64,000 bases of DNA, taken from assembly GCF_004345565.1 (NCBI RefSeq), contig NZ_SLWA01000003.1:1-64000 (forward strand), read 5' to 3'. The notes below the pieces were generated by a model. It did not search any database and was not told where the DNA came from. It worked only from the letters and a program-made list of their open reading frames with translations. The stretch is from Flavobacterium circumlabens. Its GTDB lineage: Bacteria > Bacteroidota > Bacteroidia > Flavobacteriales > Flavobacteriaceae. This document shows positions 9,875-19,318 of the stretch, in pieces (the first letter of the stretch is position 1; each line of letters starts with the position of its first letter). The position numbers and the translations under genes were made by a program.

Positions 9875-10735
9875 ATGAAAAATTCTTTTCTACTTCCCTT
9901 TTCAATTGTGTTGCTGGCTTGTCAGCAGCAGTCAGATGCTGATTTGAAAACGCTTTTTTCACTTCCGAAGAAGTTAAAAGAAGTTTCCGGAATTACTTAT
10001 TTCCCCAAAACAAATCTGATTTATACTCTGGAAGACAGCGGAAATGCGAACGAAATTTACGCTTTAAATGCTGATGGAAAATTAAATAAAACGATCACCA
10101 TTTCTAATGCAACAAATGTGGACTGGGAGGATATTACAAAAGATCAGGCCGGAAATATTTATATTGGAGATTTTGGAAACAATGACAACGAACGAAGGGA
10201 TTTGTGTATTTATAAAGTTTCGAAGAATGAGCTGAATAAAGAAAATGCGGTATCCGAATATAAAGTTTCTTTTTCGTATCCGGAACAAACTGCATTTCCG
10301 CCAAAGAAAAAGGAACTATTTTATGATGTTGAAGGATTTTTTGAACACGGAAATTATTTTTATCTTTTCACAAAAAACAGAAGTAAAGGGTTTGACGGAA
10401 CTGCTTTTATCTATAAAATTTTAAATGCTCCCGGAGTTCAGAAAGCCACTAAGATTGGAACATTCAAAACCTGTGATACTTATAATCATTGTGTCCTGAC
10501 AAGTGCTACAATCAGTCCTGATGGAAAAAAAGTGGTTTTGTTAAGCCACGATAAAATTGTTTTATTTCAGGGGTACAAAGGAGATTCTTTTCATAAAGGC
10601 TCACAAACGGAAATAAAACTGAATCATTTCTCCCAAAAAGAAGCCATTGTTTTTAAAGACAACAAAACGTTACTTATCGCTGACGAAAAAACCAACAAAA
10701 TAGGAGGTAAGGTTTATGAGTTTAAATTGAAATAA
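9875..10735 (+). CDS. lipoprotein with beta-propeller-like repeats
   Basis: This 286-residue protein has a lipoprotein signal with lipobox LLAC (Cys16), so it should be anchored in a membrane. The rest is beta-rich with propeller-like strand pairs: SGITYFPKTNLIYTLEDSG, VDWEDITKDQAGNIYIGDFGNN, YDVEGFFEHGNYFYLFTKN, LTSATISPDGKKVVLLSHD and KEAIVFKDNKTLLIADE. This pattern is typical of six-bladed (NHL or SdiA-regulated-like) propellers. The function is unknown. It is monocistronic, and its 3' side is a repeat-rich convergent gap. Confidence 0.85.
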   Translation: MKNSFLLPFSIVLLACQQQSDADLKTLFSLPKKLKEVSGITYFPKTNLIYTLEDSGNANEIYALNADGKLNKTITISNATNVDWEDITKDQAGNIYIGDFGNNDNERRDLCIYKVSKNELNKENAVSEYKVSFSYPEQTAFPPKKKELFYDVEGFFEHGNYFYLFTKNRSKGFDGTAFIYKILNAPGVQKATKIGTFKTCDTYNHCVLTSATISPDGKKVVLLSHDKIVLFQGYKGDSFHKGSQTEIKLNHFSQKEAIVFKDNKTLLIADEKTNKIGGKVYEFKLK

Positions 10736-10741
10736 ATTTAA

Positions 10742-10972
10742 GGTTCTGAGAGGCTAAGATACTAAGTTGATAAGGTTTTAGTTATTGTGTGATTCGATTC
10801 GTGAAATGTAAATGGTAAATGTGTTAAAAGTAGCTGTCATATAAAATAAAATGTCTGTTTTTAATATATAAAAACAGACATTCAAAAACTTTTGTTCCTC
10901 AGATTCTTTGCCACTCTGAGCTTTTAAAAAAAAACTTAGCACCTTAGCGACTCAGAACCTTACTACCTTAAG
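10742..10972. repeat. convergent intergenic repeat and hairpins
   Basis: Quasi-periodic units of the AAGGTTCTGAG type (10741-10773) face an inverted relative (about 10930-10965). In the centre, aatgtctgtttt (10849-10861) and aaaacagacatt (10870-10882) form a stem with a short loop, able to terminate both flanking convergent genes. Confidence 0.7.
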
Positions 10973-10973
10973 T

Positions 10974-13900
10974 TTAAAAGCTATAAGCAGCTCCAAAAAT
11001 AACTCTTCCCACTTCGTCAGGAGATTTAAAATAAGAGATTCTTGCGGTGATTACGTTGACAGCATTTAGCCAAAGTCCGCCTCCATAGTCCTGATGCCAT
11101 TTTCTTGAATTTTCTCCATCAAGCCAAATTCTTCCGTAGTCAAAACCACCCAGGATTCCGTACGTAAACGGAACTATGGTACGGTTAATTTTGCCGAGAC
11201 TTAGTCGCAGGTCACTACTTTGTGAGAAATAGGAATTACCTAAAAATCGTTCGTTTCTATAACCGCGTAAATCGGTATCTCCGCCCAAAGTAGCACCCTG
11301 ATAAAATTCATAGTTGCTATTTAAGATCGCTTTCCCTTTCACATAAGTAGCCAAAATCAATTTTCCGCTATGATCTATTCTGTGTGTAAAGCCTAAAGCA
11401 CTTTCTATCGTAGGGAAATTTTGTTTCGTATCATTCAGATTAGTAGTCCAGCTAGCGGCAACCATAAAGGCCATTCCTAAAGTTGGTTTAGCTTTAAAAT
11501 CAGCGTTTTTAAAAATATATTTAATTTTTGCTCCACCGTAAGACTGTCCTTCAAAAATGTCCGGATTTACAATACCGGGAGTGTTTATAAATCTGCCCTC
11601 TGTATCTTCCACTTTCATTCTTTCGAAAAAGGGCTGAAAAGTCAATTCGCTTCCATAACGTCCAACGTGTCTAAGCGCCGGAGCAACTTTAAGCTGCTGA
11701 ATACGCACTCTGTTATAATCCATTCCGGAATCCTGGTCGTTATTTGGCGTTTCATTTCCATAGCCAAAGTAATTCTTAGCAAAGTTCGGAGTGGTGCATT
11801 GTGATTCCACATCAATTACCCATTTACCTAATAATCCGGGGAAATGTGCAACATAATTAAATTCCAGACCACCAGTCGCGAAATAATAAAAAGCATTTAA
11901 TACATGTCTTTGCGTGTAAGGGTTTTGCTTGAAATTATTTACGGTGTAATTAAAATTAATACCGACTTTCACACCATCATCAGGATTAAAGCCAATGTTT
12001 GGAAGTCCTGAAACTACATTGTATTTTGGCTTTTCGTAGTTGTATAAATTGACATCATAATCATCTGTCAGCTGCGTTTGGGTCTTTGAATCCAGATTAT
12101 AGGTATTTTCTTTTGATTTGAAATCATAGACAATCACTCTTTTTCCGTTTTCAATATTATAAATATCATTGTTCTGACCACCAATCAAACGAATTTTTAT
12201 TTTCGATTTCTGATTTCCGTTTACCTCAAAAGTGTCGTTATCATCTAAACCGTAAATCCATAGATTGGAAGTTTTGCTATCGGTTACATTTTTCGTGTAA
12301 ATCAATTCATCTCCTTCTTTCTTGATCCTGTAAACCTTAATTTCCAAGCTCTTTTTTGCATTATGACTGATCACAAATTTGTCTTTTTTATCTGTTCCGG
12401 CAATCATTATGGTATGGCTCAGGACATCAAAATATTCCGATGCATATTTCTGAAGTTCTTTTTTCCTGTTTTTTAATTTTTGCTGAATGTCTTTAATCGT
12501 GGCATCCTGAGTTTCTTTTGGTAAACTCTTAAAGGCATTATCGATATCATTATCAGATAAATTTTTCTGAATAAACTGAGCCTGTTCTATCCAGTCTTTT
12601 TCATCAGCAGTTTTCAGAAAAGCCAGATCTAATGGATAAGGTTCTCTGTTGAGCCATTTTACATTATCAATTTTATTTTTAAAAGTTCGCATATGACGAA
12701 GCGCCGGAATATTCATTAAAATCGAAAGCAAAGTTCCGTCATATTTAACAAAAGCCTGATCGCGATCACGCGGAATTGGTCGATAAACTATCTTGTCCCC
12801 GATTTTATATTCTCCCCAACGCCATTGATCGCTGTGTCGGTCCCAGTCGCCAATCAGCATGTCAAAGAGGCGGGCTTTCATGTATTCTTTTTCGTCAACG
12901 GTATACTTTTCATCTTTATGAAGATTTTTCATCATATCATCGGTGCTGATGATATTTCTCGGATGCCCAAAACTTTTGGCATCCAGATGATTGTCCGCGG
13001 GTCTTTCTTCCACCATGTATAATTCATCTCCGAAATTTGAATTGAATTCTTTCAGGCCATCTTGTTTCGGAATGTAGTACAGAACAGGATTGGTATGGGC
13101 AAGACCTAATTTGTCTGCCATATTTCCAACAGCAAATGGAGTATAAGGATGAGAAGTGGTGTAGAAATCCAGTAAAAAGCCTTCCGCATAGGTGTCTTCA
13201 AAATCATTTACAATGTACTGATCTTTAAAAGCGACAGATTGCAGGAATTGGGTGGCACTTTTTTTCATGGCGCGCAATACATATTCGCGGCCTTTGTCAT
13301 CAGACATTCTTAACGATTTGGACTGATGGCCTCCGCCTTCGCGAATGGGTTTTAAACCGCCCATCAAAGTATCCAAAGTTGCTGTTTTGGCTTCAATTGG
13401 TAAGCTGTAGTAGGCTCTGTAATGATTTCCGAATAAGAATCTGTGAAACAAACTTTTCTTCGTCATTTCTTTAGTGTAGATAGAAGTGGTTATCGTTTTC
13501 GGAAAATTAGTGCTATTGGCAGCCCAGTTAATTTCTTTTGCTTTTATGATTTCATGTTCAAAAAGTAATTTTTCTTTTTGGTTTTCTTTTCCAAAGAAAT
13601 TAACTTTTGCATCCCCACTTTTAAATAATGTCAGTGTTGCGTAACCATTTCCTCCATAAGAAAAATCATTTGGGCCTGTAGCCCTTGCAGCTTCAGATTT
13701 TGAACCGGCACCACTAATAATTTGCTTGATATTTTCCCTGCTAACGTATTGCAGGTTATGATCGTGCCCGGAAACTACAATTACATTTTTCTGTCCCTGA
13801 AGTAATGTTTTTATTCGCTTGGCGTAAATCGTATACTGTTTGTTCTGTAAATCCTGCGGACTAATACCGGATGTCTTCCGCAATAAATTGATAAAAGAGC

Positions 13901-14705
13901 CGATGATAGGAAGCGGGATTTTGTTTTCCAAAGGAAATAATTGTTTTTCCAGAGAAAACTGACCACCATGAGTACCGTTACTCATTAACGGATGATGAAT
14001 AGCAAGAACAACCGTTTTTTCCTGATTTTTATTTAAAAGATTTTCAAGTTCGTCAAAAAAATCTTCTCTGGTTTTAATGTCACAATTGTCATTAATGGTA
14101 GGGTGGTGATCCCAGTTTTCAAGATACCATTCACTGTCAACCGTAATTAATGTCGATGTACTGTCAATTTTTACATCTTCAATCGGACAGCCTTTGCGGG
14201 GCATAAATGCTTTTTTGTCATTAAGGTATTTTGCTACAAAATCGGACTGACGTTCCAAACCGCTAATACCGCTGTACCAGTCATGATTTCCCGGAATAAT
14301 GATAGTTTTTCCTTTAAAGCTTTCTGTTAGTTTTAACTGATTTTTGAGTTTTGTCTCTGCTGCCGCTTTTTCTGCAGCATTATTATCACCGGGGAAACCT
14401 TTCGGATATATATTGTCTCCCAAAAAGACTAAAGTTGATTTTTTATTTGCTTTTTTTAGCTTTTTGTGCAGTAATTCAAGTGTTTGCTGTGCTTGTTCTT
14501 CGTCAGCATTTCCCGCATCTCCGACTAAAAAAAGAGTGTGAGCAATTTTTATGGTATCTGTTGCGTTTTCATTTTCGTTGGCGCTGACACTTTTTCCGTA
14601 TTCCGCTTTATGCGTAGCGCAGGAATGAAGTATTAACACAGAGGTTATTACTAAAGAATAGTTTTTAATCTTAGTAATAAAATGGTTATCCAAAAACAAT
14701 TTCAT
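10974..14705 (-). CDS. multidomain lipoprotein: metallophosphoesterase, kinase-like middle region, outer-membrane barrel
   Basis: This 1243-residue protein has a lipobox LHSC (Cys29). Residues about 55-320 form a calcineurin-like phosphoesterase with all metal motifs: GDAG (62-65), GDN (96-98), GNHD (139-142), HHPL (237-240) and GHDH (313-316). Residues about 420-690 carry a kinase-like series: EYVLRAMKKSA (474-484), ELYMVEERP (561-569), FDMLIGDWDRHSDQW (614-628) and PIPRDRDQAF (643-652), which resembles the DRH catalytic loop and metal-binding strand of Fam20C/HipA/PI4K-like kinases. From about 900 to the C-terminal Phe it looks like a D15/Omp85-type beta-barrel. Surface or periplasmic phosphate chemistry is an inference. 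The ATG is divergent from the HD gene, 26 bases apart. Confidence 0.92.
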   Translation of the reverse strand: MKLFLDNHFITKIKNYSLVITSVLILHSCATHKAEYGKSVSANENENATDTIKIAHTLFLVGDAGNADEEQAQQTLELLHKKLKKANKKSTLVFLGDNIYPKGFPGDNNAAEKAAAETKLKNQLKLTESFKGKTIIIPGNHDWYSGISGLERQSDFVAKYLNDKKAFMPRKGCPIEDVKIDSTSTLITVDSEWYLENWDHHPTINDNCDIKTREDFFDELENLLNKNQEKTVVLAIHHPLMSNGTHGGQFSLEKQLFPLENKIPLPIIGSFINLLRKTSGISPQDLQNKQYTIYAKRIKTLLQGQKNVIVVSGHDHNLQYVSRENIKQIISGAGSKSEAARATGPNDFSYGGNGYATLTLFKSGDAKVNFFGKENQKEKLLFEHEIIKAKEINWAANSTNFPKTITTSIYTKEMTKKSLFHRFLFGNHYRAYYSLPIEAKTATLDTLMGGLKPIREGGGHQSKSLRMSDDKGREYVLRAMKKSATQFLQSVAFKDQYIVNDFEDTYAEGFLLDFYTTSHPYTPFAVGNMADKLGLAHTNPVLYYIPKQDGLKEFNSNFGDELYMVEERPADNHLDAKSFGHPRNIISTDDMMKNLHKDEKYTVDEKEYMKARLFDMLIGDWDRHSDQWRWGEYKIGDKIVYRPIPRDRDQAFVKYDGTLLSILMNIPALRHMRTFKNKIDNVKWLNREPYPLDLAFLKTADEKDWIEQAQFIQKNLSDNDIDNAFKSLPKETQDATIKDIQQKLKNRKKELQKYASEYFDVLSHTIMIAGTDKKDKFVISHNAKKSLEIKVYRIKKEGDELIYTKNVTDSKTSNLWIYGLDDNDTFEVNGNQKSKIKIRLIGGQNNDIYNIENGKRVIVYDFKSKENTYNLDSKTQTQLTDDYDVNLYNYEKPKYNVVSGLPNIGFNPDDGVKVGINFNYTVNNFKQNPYTQRHVLNAFYYFATGGLEFNYVAHFPGLLGKWVIDVESQCTTPNFAKNYFGYGNETPNNDQDSGMDYNRVRIQQLKVAPALRHVGRYGSELTFQPFFERMKVEDTEGRFINTPGIVNPDIFEGQSYGGAKIKYIFKNADFKAKPTLGMAFMVAASWTTNLNDTKQNFPTIESALGFTHRIDHSGKLILATYVKGKAILNSNYEFYQGATLGGDTDLRGYRNERFLGNSYFSQSSDLRLSLGKINRTIVPFTYGILGGFDYGRIWLDGENSRKWHQDYGGGLWLNAVNVITARISYFKSPDEVGRVIFGAAYSF

Positions 14706-14731
14706 AATTTCGTGGTATAAAAATATTCTTT

Positions 14732-15910
14732 ATGAATTTAATAGAACAATCCGAACATTTCGTCAGTAATTTACTCAAAGATAACCTTTCTAATTTATAT
14801 TCTTACCATAATATTAACCATACTTTTAATGTAGTAACTGCGGTTAATAAGCTTTGTAATAAGGAAAATGTGGAGGGTGCTGAAAAAGAAATGCTTTTAG
14901 TTGCGGCATGGTTCCACGATACCGGTTATATAAATGGCGTAGAAGACCATGAAAACGAAAGCGTTAAAATTGCGACTGCCTTTTTGAAAGAGAAGGAACA
15001 ATCAGAGATATTTATAGCCGAAGTTTCGAAACTTATTCTGGCTACATCCAAATATTACGTTCCGCAAACACACCTGGAGAAGATTATAAAAGATGCTGAT
15101 TACGTTCATATCACCAGCTTAGAATACGAATCTACGTGCGAATTATTGCGCTTTGAATTGAAAAACACCCTTAATCTTACTTTTTCAAGCTTAGACTGGG
15201 CAAAAGAAAACCTGAGTTTTTTAATAAACACGCATCGCTTTTACACGGATTATGCCCTGAAAAAATGGCAGCCCTTAAAAGAGAAAAATATCGCTGCGGT
15301 TCAAAAAAGATTGAATAAGGAGGAATTGAAAAAAGCAAAAGAGTCTGAAGCCGAAGAAAAAAAGAAAGATAAAGTAGAAAAACCGGATCGTGGTGTGGAT
15401 ACTTTATTTCGTGTAACTTTAGGAAATCATACGCGTTTGAGTGGAATTGCAGATAGTAAGGCGAATATTTTGTTGTCTGTAAATGCTATTATTATTTCAA
15501 TTGCGCTTTCATCAATTATACCAAAATTAGACAGTCCGAAAAACGCACACCTCGTGATTCCAACTTTTATCATGTTGATGTCGAGCGTTATTACTATTAT
15601 TTTTGCTATTCTTTCTACACGGCCAAAAGTGACTTCGGGTTTCTTTACCCGTGAGGATGTTGAAGCTAAAAAAGTAAATTTGATGTTTTTTGGAAATTTC
15701 TACAAAATGCCGCTTAAAGATTACGACTGGGCGATGAACGAGATGATGAAGGACCGTGATTATTTGTATTCGACCATGATCAAAGATTTATACTATCTCG
15801 GATTGGTGTTACAGCGTAAATATAATTTGCTGCGAATTGCTTACAACTTTTTTATGGTAGGCATTATCATCACCGTTGTTGCATTTGTAATCGCTTTTAA
15901 ATCATTATAG
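14732..15910 (+). CDS. HD-domain protein fused to a Pycsar-effector-type transmembrane module
   Basis: This 392-residue protein has an N-terminal HD phosphohydrolase domain with His30, H62-D63 (WFHDTGY) and D121 (KDADYVH). A charged Lys/Glu linker (about 190-220) follows. The C-terminal region (about 223-392) matches the Pycsar effector TM family (DUF5706): LGNHTRLSGIADSKANILLSVNAIIISI, with membrane segments about 245-262, 275-295 and 372-389. In Pycsar anti-phage systems related TM proteins respond to cCMP or cUMP made by a pyrimidine cyclase. No cyclase gene is visible in this window, so this is an orphan relative, possibly with a housekeeping role. It is convergent with the GAF gene and divergent from the phosphoesterase fusion. 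Confidence 0.93.
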   Translation: MNLIEQSEHFVSNLLKDNLSNLYSYHNINHTFNVVTAVNKLCNKENVEGAEKEMLLVAAWFHDTGYINGVEDHENESVKIATAFLKEKEQSEIFIAEVSKLILATSKYYVPQTHLEKIIKDADYVHITSLEYESTCELLRFELKNTLNLTFSSLDWAKENLSFLINTHRFYTDYALKKWQPLKEKNIAAVQKRLNKEELKKAKESEAEEKKKDKVEKPDRGVDTLFRVTLGNHTRLSGIADSKANILLSVNAIIISIALSSIIPKLDSPKNAHLVIPTFIMLMSSVITIIFAILSTRPKVTSGFFTREDVEAKKVNLMFFGNFYKMPLKDYDWAMNEMMKDRDYLYSTMIKDLYYLGLVLQRKYNLLRIAYNFFMVGIIITVVAFVIAFKSL

Positions 15911-15915
15911 CAATA

Positions 15916-15938
15916 AGCTCAACTAAATTAGTTGAGCT
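15916..15938. other. hairpin between convergent HD and GAF genes
   Basis: A perfect 11-base inverted repeat (agctcaactaa / ttagttgagct) overlaps the stop codon of the GAF gene. No long T-run follows, so termination is uncertain. Confidence 0.45.
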
Positions 15939-18297
15939 CATCCAGTAAATCCTGATACGTAATTTTTTTAGCGTTTGCGCCGGCAATGTTATTAATCACT
16001 TTTACGCGTATAGCTCTAAGGCCTGAAACACCCTGCAGATCTTCAACTTCAAATTGTTCTATTGAAGGTTCCAGTATTTTTTTGTGCTGTAAATATTTGA
16101 TGTATTTTAGATATTCAGCTTCTTCACTATTCTGAGAATATACGATCGTAATTTTTTCTTTCTCCGTTATTCTCTCTTTTTTGCCTTTGATGTTCGCTTT
16201 GTCGATACGTTTTTTAACAACCTCATATCTGGCATTGTAAGTCCCATCGACATCAAAACGTTTTTCATCCATTCTGAAACGAATAGAAAGCGCTGAACTG
16301 AAGACCAGAATTAATGAAGTCACATCGAGTTCGTACGGTAAAGATTCTTTTAGCTGATGATGTTCCAGTTCCATTTCACATAAAGTCTGCAGCTGCCACA
16401 AACGAAGGTTGTGCAGATACATAATGTCAAAAGGTTTTGTTGGGGCTATTGAAGCTCCGATATATAAATTATGCTCAACACCATCCGTTTTAAAACGTTC
16501 GTAGTAATGCGGATAGATTTGTTGGGCTTCCAACTGTTTTCTGTCCAGTACCGAAGCTAATTTTTTATTGATAATAGACATAGCATTATCAAATTTCTTT
16601 CTTTCCTGATAAAACATTCCTGTTTTTTCATCCAGGCTTTCAAAATACAACTGCTCTAATTTTTCATTTTTAGCCGTGTCTTTTGTGTTTTTTAAAATCG
16701 GATGAATTTCCTCTTCAATATAACGCTGAATATGTTGTTCGGTATCTGCTTTCAAAGGCTGATCCAATTCATCCCGAAGTGTTTCTAATTCAAATTTACG
16801 TTGTTCCAGAAGCATCAGATTACTATTGGGTTTCTGATTTCCGAATATTTCTAAAATGGTCGTAAGCTGATTTTTCAAATCTCTTTTAACCGTTTCATTT
16901 CGATGTTCCGATGAACCCTTAATATCAATTTGTCCGTATAATGGAAAAACGTTTTTAAACACAATCTCCTTAAAGATATAATCTTTGGTTGGATTGTTGT
17001 TTTGAAAGTAATTCTGGGATTCTTTTTTAAACTTCCAATACACGCTTGGGTGAATGGTAGTATACTCACGCTGAATGATCGCTTCAACCTGATGCTGCAT
17101 ATCCGTATTATAACGATCGATGGTGTCGGTTAAATAAGGCAGGACCAATTCAAGTTTGGTTGCATTTACGCTGTTTAAACTTCTTGGATTTTCAGAAACT
17201 AATTCGACAACACCCAATAAATGACCATCTTTTATTACCGGAGCAAAAACACAACTCTGGATGTTTTGTTTTAATAAATGCTCGCCCAGTCTTTTATTTG
17301 GGGATTCTTCCATGAACTTTTTGACATTAGAAATAACAAAAGGTTCCTGTTTGTCTAATAAATTTTCAAAAGAACAGCCAAAAAAAGCATTTTTGCAATC
17401 TACTTCATGATCGGTTGAAAGTAAAAAACTTTGGAGTTGATTATCGTATTTGACTGGCCTGATAAATTTTTCTTCCTCCGGATTGTAAATAATAAAACCA
17501 ACTTTTAAATCCGGAATTTTAAAGATAGATTTAAAAATATTTTCGATAATATCATTTGATGCTACCGTTTTTGTATCTGGTTTTAGCAGATTACTTTTTA
17601 AATTGGAGATAGCACTTTCTGTAGTGGCATCGAATAAAGAAACGATTCCGAAGCCTTTCAGGCTCCAGCTTCCGGGAGGAAATTTCGATTTCCAGAGTTC
17701 CATATCATTATAGTTGTCAATCAGCAGATCAATATCGTCTTGCGTAAGCGAAACAGAATGTTCTGTCGGGGTGATTTCCATAAAATCGGCATTATACAGA
17801 ATTCGATAATGTTTTTCAATTCCGTTTTCATCCGGAATATCGTAAAAAAAGATTTTATTGAAATCTATGTTTTGACCATAATAGCTGCTCAGAATCAGGC
17901 AGCAGTTATTAATATAGAACTGGTGACTGTCAAAATCACGAATCTCCATATAAAACTCATCGCCCGCATTACGTAATATTCTTTTGAAACGCTCTGTATA
18001 ATTGAAAGAGATGTTTTGAAAGGGAATGGTAACTGCTTTTATTTCATTATAGGTCAAAGCTGTAGGAAATAAATCAGCTAATATGTTTTTAATTAGAGCC
18101 TCATTCTTTTTTATAATGCTGAAATCTTCAATTCCAGTCTTCAATTGAGGGATAGAATCGATCTGTTTTAAAATAGCTTTCGCATAGTTCGATCGATAAT
18201 CTACGTTTGATAAAGCAATTTCTTCAAAAGACTCAATTAATTTATGAAAGGAGATTATTGTTTTGAAAGGACTTTCTGCGTGCAAAAGAGTATCCAT
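15928..18297 (-). CDS. large GAF-domain protein of unknown function
   Basis: This 789-residue soluble protein has a GAF domain at about 245-400 (VGFIIYNPEEEKFI, SCVFAPVIKDGHLLGVVELVSENPRSLN). The N-terminal about 240 residues and the long helical C-terminal half (about 400-789, rich in Glu/Lys) match no family that I recognise. No kinase, cyclase, GGDEF or DNA-binding motif is visible, so the output is unknown. A GAF domain usually binds a small ligand or cyclic nucleotide, which is suggestive beside the HD-Pycsar-type protein, but the two genes are convergent, not cotranscribed. Confidence 0.85.
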   Translation of the reverse strand: MDTLLHAESPFKTIISFHKLIESFEEIALSNVDYRSNYAKAILKQIDSIPQLKTGIEDFSIIKKNEALIKNILADLFPTALTYNEIKAVTIPFQNISFNYTERFKRILRNAGDEFYMEIRDFDSHQFYINNCCLILSSYYGQNIDFNKIFFYDIPDENGIEKHYRILYNADFMEITPTEHSVSLTQDDIDLLIDNYNDMELWKSKFPPGSWSLKGFGIVSLFDATTESAISNLKSNLLKPDTKTVASNDIIENIFKSIFKIPDLKVGFIIYNPEEEKFIRPVKYDNQLQSFLLSTDHEVDCKNAFFGCSFENLLDKQEPFVISNVKKFMEESPNKRLGEHLLKQNIQSCVFAPVIKDGHLLGVVELVSENPRSLNSVNATKLELVLPYLTDTIDRYNTDMQHQVEAIIQREYTTIHPSVYWKFKKESQNYFQNNNPTKDYIFKEIVFKNVFPLYGQIDIKGSSEHRNETVKRDLKNQLTTILEIFGNQKPNSNLMLLEQRKFELETLRDELDQPLKADTEQHIQRYIEEEIHPILKNTKDTAKNEKLEQLYFESLDEKTGMFYQERKKFDNAMSIINKKLASVLDRKQLEAQQIYPHYYERFKTDGVEHNLYIGASIAPTKPFDIMYLHNLRLWQLQTLCEMELEHHQLKESLPYELDVTSLILVFSSALSIRFRMDEKRFDVDGTYNARYEVVKKRIDKANIKGKKERITEKEKITIVYSQNSEEAEYLKYIKYLQHKKILEPSIEQFEVEDLQGVSGLRAIRVKVINNIAGANAKKITYQDLLDELN

Positions 18298-18316
18298 TTG
18301 TTTTTGGTTTAGAATG

Positions 18317-18324
18317 CAAAATTA
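18317..18324 (-). promoter_or_regulatory. -7 element of the GAF gene
   Basis: The minus strand reads TAATTTTG, 20 bases upstream of the ATG. Confidence 0.5.
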
Positions 18325-18445
18325 AGCAAAAATTAAGAATGTTATTGATTTTACCATCTCTTTCGTTTATGGTTCGATAGATTTTAATGGGCTGGAAACT
18401 GACGTTTTCAGGGGGTATTTTTTATTTAACAAAATATTAACTTCA

Positions 18446-18475
18446 ATAATAACGGAACGATCGTTCCGTTATTAT
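18446..18475. promoter_or_regulatory. perfect 30-bp palindromic operator upstream of the SDR gene
   Basis: Two 15-base arms around the core cggaacgatcgttccg are perfectly complementary. The palindrome abuts a TATCTTTG -7 element (18475-18482). The same GGAACGAT(C/T)GTTCC core recurs upstream of the TetR gene (19295-19308), so it is very probably that regulator's operator. Confidence 0.8.
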
Positions 18476-18482
18476 ATCTTTG
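18475..18482 (+). promoter_or_regulatory. -7 element of the SDR gene
   Basis: TATCTTTG directly follows the palindromic operator, so repressor binding would block the promoter. Confidence 0.65.
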
Positions 18483-18525
18483 CTCCATAATAATTGAACA
18501 ATCAATAATTTAAAAACAAATAAAA

Positions 18526-19278
18526 ATGAAAAATTTAGAAAACAAAGTAGCTATAGTAACAGGTGGAAATAGCGGAATTGGGTATGCTGCTGCAGCAGAA
18601 TTAGTATCAAAAGGTGCAAAAGTAATTGTGACAGGAAGAAACAAAGAAGCTTTGGCAAAAGCTGAAACAGAATTGAATGTTACCGGAATTGTGGCAGATC
18701 AATCTGATTTAAAATCAATTGATAATTTAGTTTCTCAGGTAAAAGAGCAATTCGGAAAAGTTGATATTGTATTTTTAAACGCAGGAATTGCAGCTTTTGC
18801 TCCGGTAGAATCAGCTTCAGAAGATCATTATGACAGTATTATGAATGTGAATGTAAAAGGAGTTTATTTTACAGTTCAAAAAGTATTGCCAATTTTAAAC
18901 GATGGTGGTTCAATCATCTTTAATACTTCAGTAAATGCACAATTAGGAATGCCGGGCTCAAGCGTATACGGAGCAAGTAAAGCAGCAGTTTTGTCCTTAA
19001 ACAGAATATTTGCTGCAGAATTAGCACCAAGAAAAATCAGAGTAAATGCGGTTTCTCCTGGTCCAATTGAAACCCCTTTGTACGGAAAAGTTGGTTTAGA
19101 AAAAGAAGAAGTAGAAGGTTTAGGAGCTGCTTTGGGACAAAAGATTTTATTGAAACGTTTTGGACAAGCTAGTGAGGTTGCAAAAACAATTGGTTTTCTT
19201 GCTTCAGATGATGCATCATTCATTACAGGAACAGAAATTGTTATCGACGGTGGACTTACTGTAAACACAGTATTATAA
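18526..19278 (+). CDS. SDR family NAD(P)-dependent oxidoreductase
   Basis: A 250-residue classical short-chain dehydrogenase/reductase. It has the nucleotide-binding TGGNSGIG (12-19), a NAG motif in FLNAGIAAF, the catalytic S-Y-K set (FNTSVNAQ then VYGASKAAV) and the PG motif in AVSPGPIETPLYGK. It probably reduces a carbonyl or quinone substrate; the exact substrate is unknown. It has its own promoter overlapped by a perfect palindrome that is shared with the downstream TetR gene, so it is probably derepressed by a ligand of that regulator. Confidence 0.95.
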   Translation: MKNLENKVAIVTGGNSGIGYAAAAELVSKGAKVIVTGRNKEALAKAETELNVTGIVADQSDLKSIDNLVSQVKEQFGKVDIVFLNAGIAAFAPVESASEDHYDSIMNVNVKGVYFTVQKVLPILNDGGSIIFNTSVNAQLGMPGSSVYGASKAAVLSLNRIFAAELAPRKIRVNAVSPGPIETPLYGKVGLEKEEVEGLGAALGQKILLKRFGQASEVAKTIGFLASDDASFITGTEIVIDGGLTVNTVL

Positions 19279-19293
19279 TTTTTTGACTAATTA

Positions 19294-19309
19294 GGGAACG
19301 ATTGTTCCG
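19294..19309. promoter_or_regulatory. second TetR operator, upstream of tetR
   Basis: GGAACGATTGTTCC (19295-19308) is the same core as in the 30-bp palindrome at 18446-18475, with one mismatch. It lies just before a TATCTTTG element at 19319-19326. Confidence 0.75.
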
Positions 19310-19318
19310 CTTAATTAG

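Noticed and set aside
14732..18297. complete Pycsar defence operon
   Set aside because: No pyrimidine cyclase gene is present, and the neighbouring GAF gene is convergent.
18876..19268. 130-residue minus-strand open frame
   Set aside because: Antisense shadow of the SDR gene.
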